Source of the DNA: JBAYVY01 sp041674345
GTDB taxonomy: Bacteria; Planctomycetota; Phycisphaerae; Phycisphaerales; Zrk34
Reading direction: 5' to 3'
Assembly (NCBI GenBank): GCA_041674345.1
Contig: JBAYVY010000009.1
Coordinates: 1-23,689 of the forward strand
Length of the DNA: 23,689 nucleotides
Position numbers and translations under genes: made by a program
Notes under the pieces: generated by a model
Seen by the model: the letters and a program-made list of their open reading frames with translations, nothing else
Told to the model about the DNA's origin: nothing
Database searches by the model: none
In this document: positions 13,684-20,399 of the stretch, piece after piece
Layout: each line of letters begins with the position of its first letter
Numbering within the stretch: position 1 is the first letter of the stretch

Positions 13684-15180
13684 ATGGCTACCTATTCTGA
13701 CAAGATCGTCGCCGACGCGATCACCTTTGATGATGTGCTGCTGCTGCCCGCCCGGAGTGATTTTCTTCCGGCGGACACCGACGTGCGGACCCGCCTGACG
13801 CGGCGTATCACGCTCAACATCCCCCTGATTTCCAGCCCGATGGACACCGTCACCGAAGCGGCGCTGGCCATCGCACTGGCGCAGGAAGGCGGCCTGGGCA
13901 TCATCCATAAAAACATGACCATCGAGCAGCAACTGCGAGAAGTCACCAAGGTCAAGCGCTCGGCCAACGGCGTGATCGTCGATCCGCAGGTGATGTCGCC
14001 CGACCAGCCGATCGCGCTGGCGCGGCAGTTGATGCGCGACTACAACATTTCCGGCCTGCCCATCACCGAAGACGGCAAACCCCGCGGCAAAGTGGTCGGC
14101 ATCCTGACCCGCCGCGACCTGATGTTCACCGAGGCGGCCAACACCAGCCGGACCATCGCCGACGTGATGACCAGCAAGGATTTGGTCACCGGCCCGGTCG
14201 ATTCGACGCTCGAACAGGCCGAGCAGGTGCTGAACAAGAACAAGGTGGAAAAGCTGCTGCTGGTGGATAAGGACATGCGACTGCACGGCCTGATTACGAT
14301 GCGTGACATTGTGAAGTTGCAGCAATTTCCTCATGCCTGCCGCGACAGTCGGGGCCGGTTGCGCGTCGGGGCGGCGGTCGGTGTGCATCAGTATGATCGG
14401 GTCCGTGCATTGATCGAAGCCGACGTGGACGTGCTGGTGGTCGATACGGCCCACGGACATTCCAACAACGTCATCGAGACGGTGCGGAAGATCAAATCGG
14501 AGTTCGACATTGACGTGATCGCGGGCAACGTGGCGACGCAGACCGGGGCGAAGGATTTGATCGACGCGGGGGCCGACGCGGTGAAAGTGGGCATCGGGCC
14601 TGGGTCGATCTGTACGACGCGCGTGGTGTCGGGCGTGGGCGTGCCGCAGATCACAGCGGTGATGGAAGCGGTCGCGGTGGCCGAGGCGCTCGATGTGCCG
14701 GTGATCGCCGACGGCGGGATTCGTCATTCGGGCGACATCACCAAGGCGATCGCCGCCGGTGCGTCGTGCGTGATGCTCGGCTCGTTGTTCGCGGGTTTGG
14801 ATGAATCGCCCGGCGAGATGGTGATTCACAAGGGCCGGCGATACAAGAGCTATCGCGGCATGGGATCGGCGGGCGCGATGATGAGCGGCTCGGCGGATCG
14901 GTATCGGCAGGCGGGCGTGACCGAGGCGCGCAAGTTCGTGCCGGAGGGCGTCGAGGGGCGTGTGCCGTATCGCGGGCCGCTGAGCGATTTCGTGTACCAG
15001 ATTGTCGGCGGGCTGCGATCGGGCATGGGCTACTGCGGCACCCGCGGCATCGAGGAACTGCGACACGACGCCCGGTTCTGTCGCATTTCGTCGGCGTCAC
15101 TGATCGAGTCGCACCCGCACAACATCGCCATCACCAAGGAAAGCCCGAACTACACGGTGGAATATCCGTCGGAAGAATAA
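13684..15180 (+). CDS. guaB: inosine-5'-monophosphate dehydrogenase
   Basis: Oxidises IMP to XMP with NAD+, the rate-limiting step of guanine nucleotide synthesis. 498 residues, the usual bacterial length. The TIM-barrel N-part (FDDVLLLPARSDFLP, 15-29; LISSPMDTVTE) is followed by two CBS domains inserted at about 95-210. The barrel continues with VVDTAHGHS, the catalytic loop GIGPGSICTTR with C310, VIADGGIRHSGDI, GLDESPGE and the mobile flap region VPEGVEGRVPYRGPL carrying the Arg-Tyr pair. The last residues (EYPSEE) carry no peroxisomal-type or fusion extension. The gene appears monocistronic, with a probable terminator at 15234-15257. Confidence 0.98.
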   Translation: MATYSDKIVADAITFDDVLLLPARSDFLPADTDVRTRLTRRITLNIPLISSPMDTVTEAALAIALAQEGGLGIIHKNMTIEQQLREVTKVKRSANGVIVDPQVMSPDQPIALARQLMRDYNISGLPITEDGKPRGKVVGILTRRDLMFTEAANTSRTIADVMTSKDLVTGPVDSTLEQAEQVLNKNKVEKLLLVDKDMRLHGLITMRDIVKLQQFPHACRDSRGRLRVGAAVGVHQYDRVRALIEADVDVLVVDTAHGHSNNVIETVRKIKSEFDIDVIAGNVATQTGAKDLIDAGADAVKVGIGPGSICTTRVVSGVGVPQITAVMEAVAVAEALDVPVIADGGIRHSGDITKAIAAGASCVMLGSLFAGLDESPGEMVIHKGRRYKSYRGMGSAGAMMSGSADRYRQAGVTEARKFVPEGVEGRVPYRGPLSDFVYQIVGGLRSGMGYCGTRGIEELRHDARFCRISSASLIESHPHNIAITKESPNYTVEYPSEE

Positions 15181-15233
15181 GCCCGCTGATAATCTGGGGA
15201 ATCTGACGCAGTGTGTGTCGCGGGCGATCCCCC

Positions 15234-15257
15234 CAATGTGAGACGGCACATTGATTT
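15234..15257 (+). terminator. possible terminator of guaB
   Basis: A perfect 7-bp stem CAATGTG-agacgg-CACATTG followed by ATTTTC. The stem is short and AT-rich and the T-run is only four, so its strength is doubtful. Confidence 0.4.
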
Positions 15258-15322
15258 TCGGTTACTTTTCGCCGGTTGTCGTATTTGCCGCGAAATGAAG
15301 CGACAAAACAGTGGGAAAATAT

Positions 15323-15350
15323 TTGACAAGTGCGATCAACGTGATATCTT
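15323..15350 (+). promoter_or_regulatory. sigma70-like promoter of putative structured RNA
   Basis: A perfect TTGACA (15323-15328), a 16-base spacer, then TATCTT (15345-15350, 4/6). The predicted start is around 15357. No convincing ORF begins within the next 300 bases. Confidence 0.6.
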
Positions 15351-15356
15351 TAGGGA

Positions 15357-15636
15357 GACTGAGTGATGGGACGAAAGAGAGAGACCCCCCCTTCACGCAA
15401 GTTGATAGTCTGATAGGGACCGAGAGAGGTTTTCTATTGAGCTATCCGTTGTGCATCATGGTCAAGGCCGGGCGGAATGTTGTTCGCCTTGACCGCGGGT
15501 GAAGTCGGCTAAATCCAGGCCGACACGTGCCTCCCAGAGCCGCCCGGTAAAGGTGGCGGAAGGGCACGAAACGATTTTCTCTCTCTCTCTACACCAGCCG
15601 CCCGCGTTGCTTCCTAACCGAACAGCGCGGGTTTTC
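15357..15636 (+). ncRNA. putative structured RNA (~280 nt), family not recognised
   Basis: It lies between a good promoter and an intrinsic terminator. It contains several hairpins: GGTCAAGGC (15459-15467) with GCCTTGACC (15485-15493), GTCGGC with GCCGAC (about 15505-15525), and GTGCC...GGGCAC enclosing CCGCC...GGCGG (about 15528-15567). A purine tract AGAGAGAGA near the 5' end (about 15375) is complementary to TCTCTCTCT near the 3' end (15582-15592), so the ends could close into one long domain. A closed terminal stem recalls 6S RNA, but I cannot match any conserved block, so no class is assigned. Alternatively it is a leader of the dead MmeI-like gene starting at 15700. Short ORFs here have no family resemblance. 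Confidence 0.55.
15601..15635 (+). terminator. intrinsic terminator of the 15357 RNA
   Basis: A 9-bp stem (CCCGCGTTG at 15601-15609 with CAGCGCGGG at 15623-15631, one G-U pair) followed by TTTTCTC. It sits 65-100 bases before the MmeI-like gene start. Confidence 0.7.
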
Positions 15637-15699
15637 TCATGGCGGGAAGCCGCATACCCTTCACCACGTTCGCGGCATATCCCCCCCAACTCTTGTATC

Positions 15700-15902
15700 A
15701 TGCCCCCCATGCTCGATCCGCATCGTCAACAGCGTCTTCAGCAATTCGTCGCCTGGTGCAAACAGCACATCACCGGCGACGAAAAAGGCGAAGCCCAAAT
15801 CTTCCTCGACCGCCTCTTCCAGGCCTTCGGCCAACCGGGATGCAAAGACGTCGGCGGAACCCCGAAAGCCGTATCCGCAAAACCCGCGGAGGAATTTTTT
15901 GA
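15700..15902 (+). pseudogene. N-terminal remnant of an MmeI-like DNA methyltransferase/restriction gene
   Basis: From ATG 15700 or 15709 the frame gives RQQRLQQFVAWCKQHITGDE, then KGEAQIFLDRLFQAFGQPGCKDVGGT. 'F..w.......GDEKGEAQiFLDRLFqAFGh.G.ke.GaT' is the N-terminus I know for large single-chain MmeI-like DNA methyltransferases (type IIG/IIL-related, ~900 residues). After GGT the expected sequence continues in another frame as PESRIRKTRGG (up to about 15893), so there is at least one frameshift. A stop follows at 15900-15902. The rest is missing until the C-terminal remnant at 18537. It is broken and should be non-functional. Confidence 0.75.
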
Positions 15903-15903
15903 A
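15895..15903 (+). repeat. 9-bp direct repeat at left edge of R-M cassette
   Basis: TTTTTTGAA. It recurs at 18524-18532. Each copy lies at the point where similarity to the MmeI-like gene ends or resumes. Confidence 0.4.
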
Positions 15904-15956
15904 ATCTTTACAATCTATTCTTGGCTCTGCAGGCCTCGTAGGTTAATATCAAAAAT

Positions 15957-15985
15957 CATGTTCGCGGTTTGTTTGCCGCGACATG
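15957..15985 (+). promoter_or_regulatory. inverted repeat upstream of the cytosine methyltransferase gene
   Basis: CATGT-t-CGCGG, an 8-base loop, and CCGCG-ACATG: ten pairs with one bulge, ending 39 bases before the ATG. It may be an operator (several type II methyltransferases repress their own genes) or a hairpin in the leader. The surrounding DNA is visibly less GC-rich than the flanks. Confidence 0.45.
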
Positions 15986-16023
15986 CCGGAATCAAATAAC
16001 CACACTCAATTGTTCGCTGCCAT

Positions 16024-17256
16024 ATGAAATCATTGGAATTATTCGTAGGGGCGGGTGGCTTGGCGATAGGAACGGCGCAAGCGGGACTGCAACACCAAGT
16101 CGTCATCGAATGGGATCACAACGCCTGCAATACCTTGCGGCGAAACCACGACTTCGGCGTGGAACACGTTCGCGATTGGCACATCGTCGAAGGCGATGTA
16201 CGCGACTATGATTTCGCCCAACATCAAGGCAAAGTGGATGTGGTCGTTGGCGGACCTCCCTGCCAGCCGTTTTCCCTCGGTGGGAAACATCGCGGGCAAC
16301 ACGATGATCGCAATATGTTCCCACAGGCGATTCGCGCCGTTCGTGAAATCATGCCAAAGGCCTTCATCGTGGAGAATGTGAAGGGACTTCTTCGGCAAAA
16401 CTTCGCCAATTATTACAGCTACATCATCCATCAATTGGCGTTCCCCACCGTCACGTCAAAAGGCGACGAAGAGTGGCCGGATCATATGGCTCGCCTTGAA
16501 AAGCTGAAAACGGGCGGGCGAAAGCCGAGGGAAACCCGCTACAACATCGTGTATCAATTGCTGAACGCGGCGGATTATGGCGTTCCACAATGCCGGGAAA
16601 GAGTTCTGATCGTCGGGGTTCGCGCCGACCTTGGTGTGGAATTCAGTTTCCCCCATCCGACGCACGGCCAAGATGCCCTGCTTTATGACAAATGGGTCAG
16701 TGGCGAGTATTGGGAGCGACACCGAATCGCCAAATGCAAACGTTCAACGATGCCCGCTTCCCTGCGCCATCGGGTGGAACGGTTGGCCTGCCTGACGCCG
16801 TCAATGATGGGCCAATCTTGGCGGACGGTTCGTGACGCCATTCACGATCTTCCCCGCATCGGCATGGGCCAGACTTCCCGTCAAGTCGCCAATCACTATT
16901 TGAATCCCGGCGCTCGTAGCTATGCTGGTCACACCGGGAGTCCTTGGGATGAACCGGCAAAAGCATTGAAAGCTGGCGATCATGGCGTACCCGGCGGCGA
17001 AAACACATTGCGCCTTGACGATGGATCGGTGCGGTATTTTTCCGTGCGGGAATGCGCCCGATTGCAGGCGTTTCCCGATGATTGGGCTTTCTCCGGATCA
17101 TGGACGGAAAGCATGCGGCAGCTTGGCAACGCGGTTCCGGTGAAGTTGGCCGAGGTCGTGGCGTCTCGGCTGGTCGATGTCATCAGGCCGGTCGTGGGGC
17201 TGGCGGATTCGCTGGCGCAGGCTCTGCGGGGTTCGTACCACCAAGTTATCGTTTGA
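16024..17256 (+). CDS. DNA (cytosine-5-)-methyltransferase of a type II R-M system
   Basis: 410 residues. Conserved C5-methyltransferase motifs are in order: I LFVGAGGLAIG (6-16), IV GGPPCQPFS with catalytic C80, VI ENV (117-119), VIII QCRERVLIVGVR, a variable target-recognition region between about 225 and 320, IX RECARLQAFPDDW, and X QLGNAVPVKLA. It protects host DNA from the endonuclease encoded opposite. The 3' ends of the two genes overlap by 11 bases (17246-17256). By analogy with M.Eco29kI the target could be CCGCGG, which occurs many times in this window, but specificity cannot be read from the sequence. The Vsr gene downstream fits an m5C-producing enzyme. Confidence 0.96.
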   Translation: MKSLELFVGAGGLAIGTAQAGLQHQVVIEWDHNACNTLRRNHDFGVEHVRDWHIVEGDVRDYDFAQHQGKVDVVVGGPPCQPFSLGGKHRGQHDDRNMFPQAIRAVREIMPKAFIVENVKGLLRQNFANYYSYIIHQLAFPTVTSKGDEEWPDHMARLEKLKTGGRKPRETRYNIVYQLLNAADYGVPQCRERVLIVGVRADLGVEFSFPHPTHGQDALLYDKWVSGEYWERHRIAKCKRSTMPASLRHRVERLACLTPSMMGQSWRTVRDAIHDLPRIGMGQTSRQVANHYLNPGARSYAGHTGSPWDEPAKALKAGDHGVPGGENTLRLDDGSVRYFSVRECARLQAFPDDWAFSGSWTESMRQLGNAVPVKLAEVVASRLVDVIRPVVGLADSLAQALRGSYHQVIV

Positions 17257-18094
17257 CGGTTTTCAGCCAAGCCGTGTTCAACAATTTGGTCCAGAAAGCT
17301 CTGTCACTTTCAAGTAGCGAAAGGAAGTGTTTTTGAATGTCGGCATTCACCGACTCAACCGTATAGCCGCGTCGGGATGTTTGCCCTTTTGCCCATCCGC
17401 GGCCCCCATGGAGTACATCCCACTTTGAGAGTTCCGTCCGGGCTTTGTCACCATGTTTGCCGAAGCCCTGACAAATCCCGGTTTCCTTATTCCACACAGG
17501 GTGGTACAACGCGATGAGGAATGACTCGGCGGTCATTTGCCATCCGCTTTCTGTCGCAAGATAACGGCAGAAAAAGTCGGCGAGGTCCAAATTATCCGCG
17601 ATTTCGATATTGTCGCGGTGCTTGTGAAGTCGCCTCGAAATACCCTTGCCTTGTTCGCGGGGCGTAATGGTGTGCAGTTCGTCGGGATCCCCCTTGCCTA
17701 CATAAATTGGGCATTCCGTTCCACTGATTGGAGCGTAAGCGGGGTACTTGCCTCGGTAGTAGATCGCGTATATCCCCGCTCCATAGAAATCTTGAATCTT
17801 CGCAAGGGGTATAAGTGGTAACGATTCCAACTCTCGCCCAATCAGCCGGCCAATAGTGGCGGGGGCGAACAATTCGATGCGACCCACTGGTTGACGTACC
17901 GGGTCCAACTCATCAAGCATGTCATCCAAACGCCGTATCGCGGTGTGCATGGTTTTCACCAGCCCCGTGTTGGCCTGCCCACGGCGATGGGCCACTTCTC
18001 CCATATTTTCGGGTATCTGCTTGAGGAACGCCTTGAGTATCTTGGTGAAGTTCGCCAGATCGAAGGTATGATCGCTTTTATCAGTGTTCGCCAT
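17246..18094 (-). CDS. GIY-YIG restriction endonuclease, Eco29kI-like
   Basis: 282 residues from the chosen start at 18094 (MANTDKSDHTF); the frame stays open to 18193, and a start at 18133 is possible. The GIY-YIG nuclease pattern is clear: GIYAIYY (107-113), PIYVGKG (129-135), an Arg-4-His pair (R155, H159 in RRLHKHR), and Glu-12-Asn (E190, N202 in AESFLIALYHPVWN), matching the active-site layout known for Eco29kI. It carries about 90 extra N-terminal residues and a C-terminal extension (WDVLHGGRGWAKGQTSRRGY, and beyond) compared with the nuclease core, and is longer than Eco29kI (214 residues). It is convergent with the methyltransferase and divergent from vsr. No controller (C) gene is present. 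Eco29kI cuts CCGCGG; this specificity is only suggested here. Confidence 0.9.
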   Translation of the reverse strand: MANTDKSDHTFDLANFTKILKAFLKQIPENMGEVAHRRGQANTGLVKTMHTAIRRLDDMLDELDPVRQPVGRIELFAPATIGRLIGRELESLPLIPLAKIQDFYGAGIYAIYYRGKYPAYAPISGTECPIYVGKGDPDELHTITPREQGKGISRRLHKHRDNIEIADNLDLADFFCRYLATESGWQMTAESFLIALYHPVWNKETGICQGFGKHGDKARTELSKWDVLHGGRGWAKGQTSRRGYTVESVNADIQKHFLSLLESDRAFWTKLLNTAWLKTVKR

Positions 18095-18131
18095 ACCCGC
18101 TATGATCGGAGATTCTCTGGCGTAGTCAACC

Positions 18132-18536
18132 ATGGACACACTCAGCCCCCAGGAACGCAGTCGCATCATGTCATTGGTGCGCGGCAAAAACACCCAGCCG
18201 GAATTGATCGTTCGACGTTTGATACATCGGCTTGGTTATCGTTACCGGCTGCACGTCCGCGATTTGCCCGGTTGTCCCGATTTGGTTTTTCCATCCCGCC
18301 GCGCGGTGATTTTTGTTCATGGTTGCTTTTGGCACCGACACGCTTGCGGCAATGGCCGGCGCTTGCCCAAATCACGAACCGCGTGGTGGCGAATCAAATT
18401 GGGAAAAAACCGACAACGTGATCGGAGTCAACGACTCAAACTCCGACGGCGAGGATGGCGGGTGTTGGTTCTGTGGGAATGCCAGTTGGGCGATGTCGAG
18501 TGGTTATCCGAACGCATTAGTTGTTTTTTGAATTGA
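18132..18536 (+). CDS. vsr: very short patch repair (Vsr) mismatch endonuclease
   Basis: 134 residues. Nicks next to T:G mismatches that arise when 5-methylcytosine deaminates. The start MDTLSPQERSRIMSLVRGKNTQPE is canonical. The catalytic Asp is D50 in GCPDLVF, and HGCFWHRHACG supplies H63 and H68 plus the structural zinc ligands C65, H70 and C72, completed by C117 in LWECQ. All key residues are present. The ATG lies in CATG shared with a possible start of the opposing endonuclease gene, so the two promoters overlap or face away within about 40 bases. It completes a methylase-nuclease-repair cassette, which reduces the mutational cost of the methylation. Confidence 0.96.
   Translation: MDTLSPQERSRIMSLVRGKNTQPELIVRRLIHRLGYRYRLHVRDLPGCPDLVFPSRRAVIFVHGCFWHRHACGNGRRLPKSRTAWWRIKLGKNRQRDRSQRLKLRRRGWRVLVLWECQLGDVEWLSERISCFLN
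18524..18532 (+). repeat. 9-bp direct repeat at right edge of R-M cassette
   Basis: TTTTTTGAA, overlapping the end of vsr; partner of 15895-15903. Confidence 0.4.
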
Positions 18537-18770
18537 TTATTGGAGTTGCCGGGGCGCAGCCCGTTGAAGGATGCCCATGCGGCGCTCGACGCGGCGGTGT
18601 TGAAGGCCTACGGCTTTTCCGCCCAAAAAGATTTGCTGGGGCAACTACTGGCATTGAATCTGGCGGTGGCCGGGCGGATCGCCGACGGTCAGCCGGTGAC
18701 GGGGCCGGGTGTGCCTGAGGGATATGGGGATGCCGCGGAGTTGGTGAGCGATGATTGCATTCAGCCATAA
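18537..18770 (+). pseudogene. C-terminal remnant of the MmeI-like gene
   Basis: The open stretch reads LLELPGRSPLKDAHAALDAA, then VLKAYGFSAQKDLLGQLLALNLAVAG, and ends DAAELVSDDCIQP before a TAA. 'L..AH..LD.AV..AYGw....d..iL..LLaLNl.ra' and the terminal '..f.sdDCIqP' are what I recognise from the extreme C-terminus of MmeI-like methyltransferases. It begins directly after the vsr stop codon and carries the gene's natural stop, so only the middle of the original ~900-residue protein is lost. A TTG start at 18540 is formally possible but unlikely to be used. Confidence 0.75.
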
Positions 18771-18903
18771 GCGGCGGAATGTTCGGAACCGCGTTCGCTG
18801 ATTTTGCACAATGGCCGGGGCCACCCGATTTTACAGCCGATTACCGGTAGTGCTTGTCCGCGAAATCAGGGCGAATCCCCGATCAGAAATCCGCAAAATT
18901 ATC

Positions 18904-18930
18904 TTGACGAAGCCCCTGTCGTGGTATAAG
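18904..18930 (+). promoter_or_regulatory. promoter of second putative structured RNA
   Basis: TTGACG (18904-18909; 5/6), a 15-base spacer, then TATAAG (18925-18930; 5/6). The spacer is one or two bases short of ideal. The predicted start is near 18936. Confidence 0.5.
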
Positions 18931-18935
18931 TTTGT

Positions 18936-19109
18936 AGTGGTTGCAAAGCGCCCCTGTGCAACTGTGTGAAACTGCCCCCTAGTTTCCTCAGCCGGGCGAC
19001 GGAAGTAGAGAGCCGTCGCCATGGGAAGTCGCGAGAGAGTTGGCTGGTTGTGATTTGAGAGGGAATGGCTGGGGTACGGAGAGAGAAACATCTGTTTCTC
19101 TCTCTTTTT
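18936..19109 (+). ncRNA. putative structured RNA (~175 nt), family not recognised
   Basis: A promoter and a very clear terminator enclose a non-coding stretch of consecutive hairpins: GTTGCA/TGCAAC (about 18938-18961), GAAACT/AGTTTC (18967-18985), and GGCGACGG/CCGTCGCC (8 bp, about 18994-19020). The terminator comes last. The neighbouring gene (19155) is on the other strand and convergent, so this is not its leader. An 83-to-93-codon frame runs through it without any family resemblance. Class unknown. Confidence 0.5.
19079..19109 (+). terminator. intrinsic terminator
   Basis: A perfect 12-bp stem (left arm 19079-19090, GAGAGAGAAACA type; right arm 19093-19104) with a two-base TC apex and a following TTTTTC. 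On the minus strand the same hairpin lies 46 bases after the end of the convergent URO-D gene and is preceded by A residues, so it may serve both directions. Confidence 0.8.
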
Positions 19110-19154
19110 CATTGCCCCAATCCATCATCGCATCCCCCCGGGCATCGCCATCCA

Positions 19155-20258
19155 TCACGCGTAATTCCCATGCCGGTCCAGCAGTTCGATCAGCCATTGA
19201 TAGGTCCGCCAGCTCACGCCCGGCGGAACCGAATGGTCCGAATGATAAGCGTAGCCCCGATTCGTCATGCCCGACGCCAGCTTGCTCCGCACTTCGTGTT
19301 CCAACGCCTCACGATCATTGCGGCAGGCCACCGTCATGTCGATGTTCCCGAAGAACGACAACCGGTCCCCGTACCGCGGCGCCAGCAGCCGCACGTCCAT
19401 GTTCGCCTTGGCCTCCATCGGTTGGAGGCAGTCGTAGCCGTTCTCCACGAACGCATCGACCAGCGGTCTCACGTCGCCGTCGGTGTGGTAAATGAACTTC
19501 AGGCCGTGGCTGTGCGCCAATCGCACCAGACGCTGATGATCGCGCTGAATCAGTTGCCGGTACATGTCCGGCGAAAAGAACGGCCCGTGGTTGTAGCCCA
19601 CATCGCCGAACACCCAGATCGCGTCGGCGCGCAGGCCGGTGTCCAGCGCCAGTCGCCATTCCTTGATGAGCAGGTCGGTGTAAGTCGCCGACATGTCCGC
19701 GACCCACTCCTGCTCCTGCGCCATGGCCATCAGCAACACTTCATCGCCGACCAGTTGCCTCATCGCCTCGAACGATTCGACGCCGTTGAGCGTGCAGAAC
19801 TTCTCGGCGTGATCCATCGCCTTCCATCGCGGCAGCCATTGCGACTTGCCCGGCGCGATGCTTGGCTCGGCCGCCAGCAGGGCGGGTTTGTAAATCGTGT
19901 ACCACTTGTCCGGCCCGTCGCAGCCGAACGCGATATGCTCCGGCGTACCCCAACGATCCTTCCACACCCGCTTGACCTGGCCCATGTCGTCACGAACCAC
20001 CTTCGTCTGCGCGTCTTCCTCCAGCACCTGCTCGCTGCCGGGAAACGGCCGGGGCCATGCGAACACGATGCCCTCCACGTCGCTTCCCAAACGGCGCAAC
20101 GCCGCCTCGCCATCGCCTTCAAATCCTTCGCCGTTCCATCGGGCGATCGTCTCCGGCCAGTAACCGTCGTGACGCGGTATCCGGTCATGGTCCCGCCGCT
20201 CCAACATGCGTGTCATGCGTTCGCGGCTGGTCAACTGCGCTGCGGTCGTCGCACCCAT
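19155..20258 (-). CDS. uroporphyrinogen decarboxylase (URO-D) family protein
   Basis: 367 residues from the start at 20258, which has AAGGA eight bases upstream; the longer frame to 20378 runs through the promoter region. The start region SRERMTRMLERRDHDRIPRHDGYWPETI, the middle HGPFFSPDMYRQLIQRDHQRLVRLAHSHGLKFIYHTDGDVR, and NGYDCLQPMEAKANMDVRLL..YGDRLSFFGNIDM match the URO-D/methyltransferase barrel superfamily. It lacks the haem-enzyme N-terminal RQAGRY motif, so it is unlikely to be HemE. Relatives include corrinoid-dependent methyltransferases (MtaA/MtbA type) and many uncharacterised planctomycete proteins near sugar-degradation genes. The divergent AraC regulator probably controls it. 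Confidence 0.88.
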   Translation of the reverse strand: MGATTAAQLTSRERMTRMLERRDHDRIPRHDGYWPETIARWNGEGFEGDGEAALRRLGSDVEGIVFAWPRPFPGSEQVLEEDAQTKVVRDDMGQVKRVWKDRWGTPEHIAFGCDGPDKWYTIYKPALLAAEPSIAPGKSQWLPRWKAMDHAEKFCTLNGVESFEAMRQLVGDEVLLMAMAQEQEWVADMSATYTDLLIKEWRLALDTGLRADAIWVFGDVGYNHGPFFSPDMYRQLIQRDHQRLVRLAHSHGLKFIYHTDGDVRPLVDAFVENGYDCLQPMEAKANMDVRLLAPRYGDRLSFFGNIDMTVACRNDREALEHEVRSKLASGMTNRGYAYHSDHSVPPGVSWRTYQWLIELLDRHGNYA

Positions 20259-20323
20259 CGTTTTTTCCTTCTGAAAGTCAACTCCCACGCACCGCGTCAG
20301 TCTTCCGCGATGGGTGGCATGAA

Positions 20324-20353
20324 TTGACATCACCGGTCGCTCGCGGACATAAT
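20324..20353 (+). promoter_or_regulatory. promoter for the AraC-type gene at 20400
   Basis: A perfect TTGACA (20324-20329), an 18-base spacer, then CATAAT (20348-20353; 5/6), leaving a leader of about 40 bases. Confidence 0.55.
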
Positions 20354-20380
20354 TATTCGCCAAAATATCCTGATTCACAA
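20352..20380 (-). promoter_or_regulatory. promoter for the URO-D-family gene
   Basis: Read on the minus strand: TTGTGA (20380-20375; 4/6), a 17-base spacer, then AATAAT (20357-20352; 5/6). Its -10 box shares two bases with the opposing promoter's -10 box, so RNA polymerase could not occupy both at once. Confidence 0.5.
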
Positions 20381-20399
20381 TTGCATGGTTTGGTAAAAA

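Noticed and set aside
13570..15066. 498-codon minus-strand ORF opposite guaB
   Set aside because: Shadow of guaB: His/Arg-rich composition, no family resemblance, and the plus strand has every IMPDH motif. The same applies to the long opposite frames at 11227-12153, 19065-20327 and 21325-22653.
15357..15636. Assignment of this RNA as 6S, SRP or tmRNA
   Set aside because: There is no SRP GGAAG/GCAG tetraloop domain, no tRNA-like CCA end or tag frame, and only a generic closed-stem likeness to 6S. The class is left open.
15499..15700. GTG-started extension of the MmeI-like N-terminal frame from 15499
   Set aside because: The extension crosses the structured RNA and its terminator. Family similarity begins only at 15709.
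15884..18738. CCGCGG sites flanking the R-M cassette (15884 and 18733) as meaningful
   Set aside because: The same hexamer occurs at many other places in the GC-rich window (for example 1468, 3268, 4951, 8224, 9143, 9562), so the positions are not special, and the enzyme specificity is itself only a guess.
19155..20258. Naming the URO-D-family gene hemE
   Set aside because: It lacks the N-terminal RQAGRY motif of haem-pathway enzymes and sits beside an AraC regulator, so only the superfamily is assigned.
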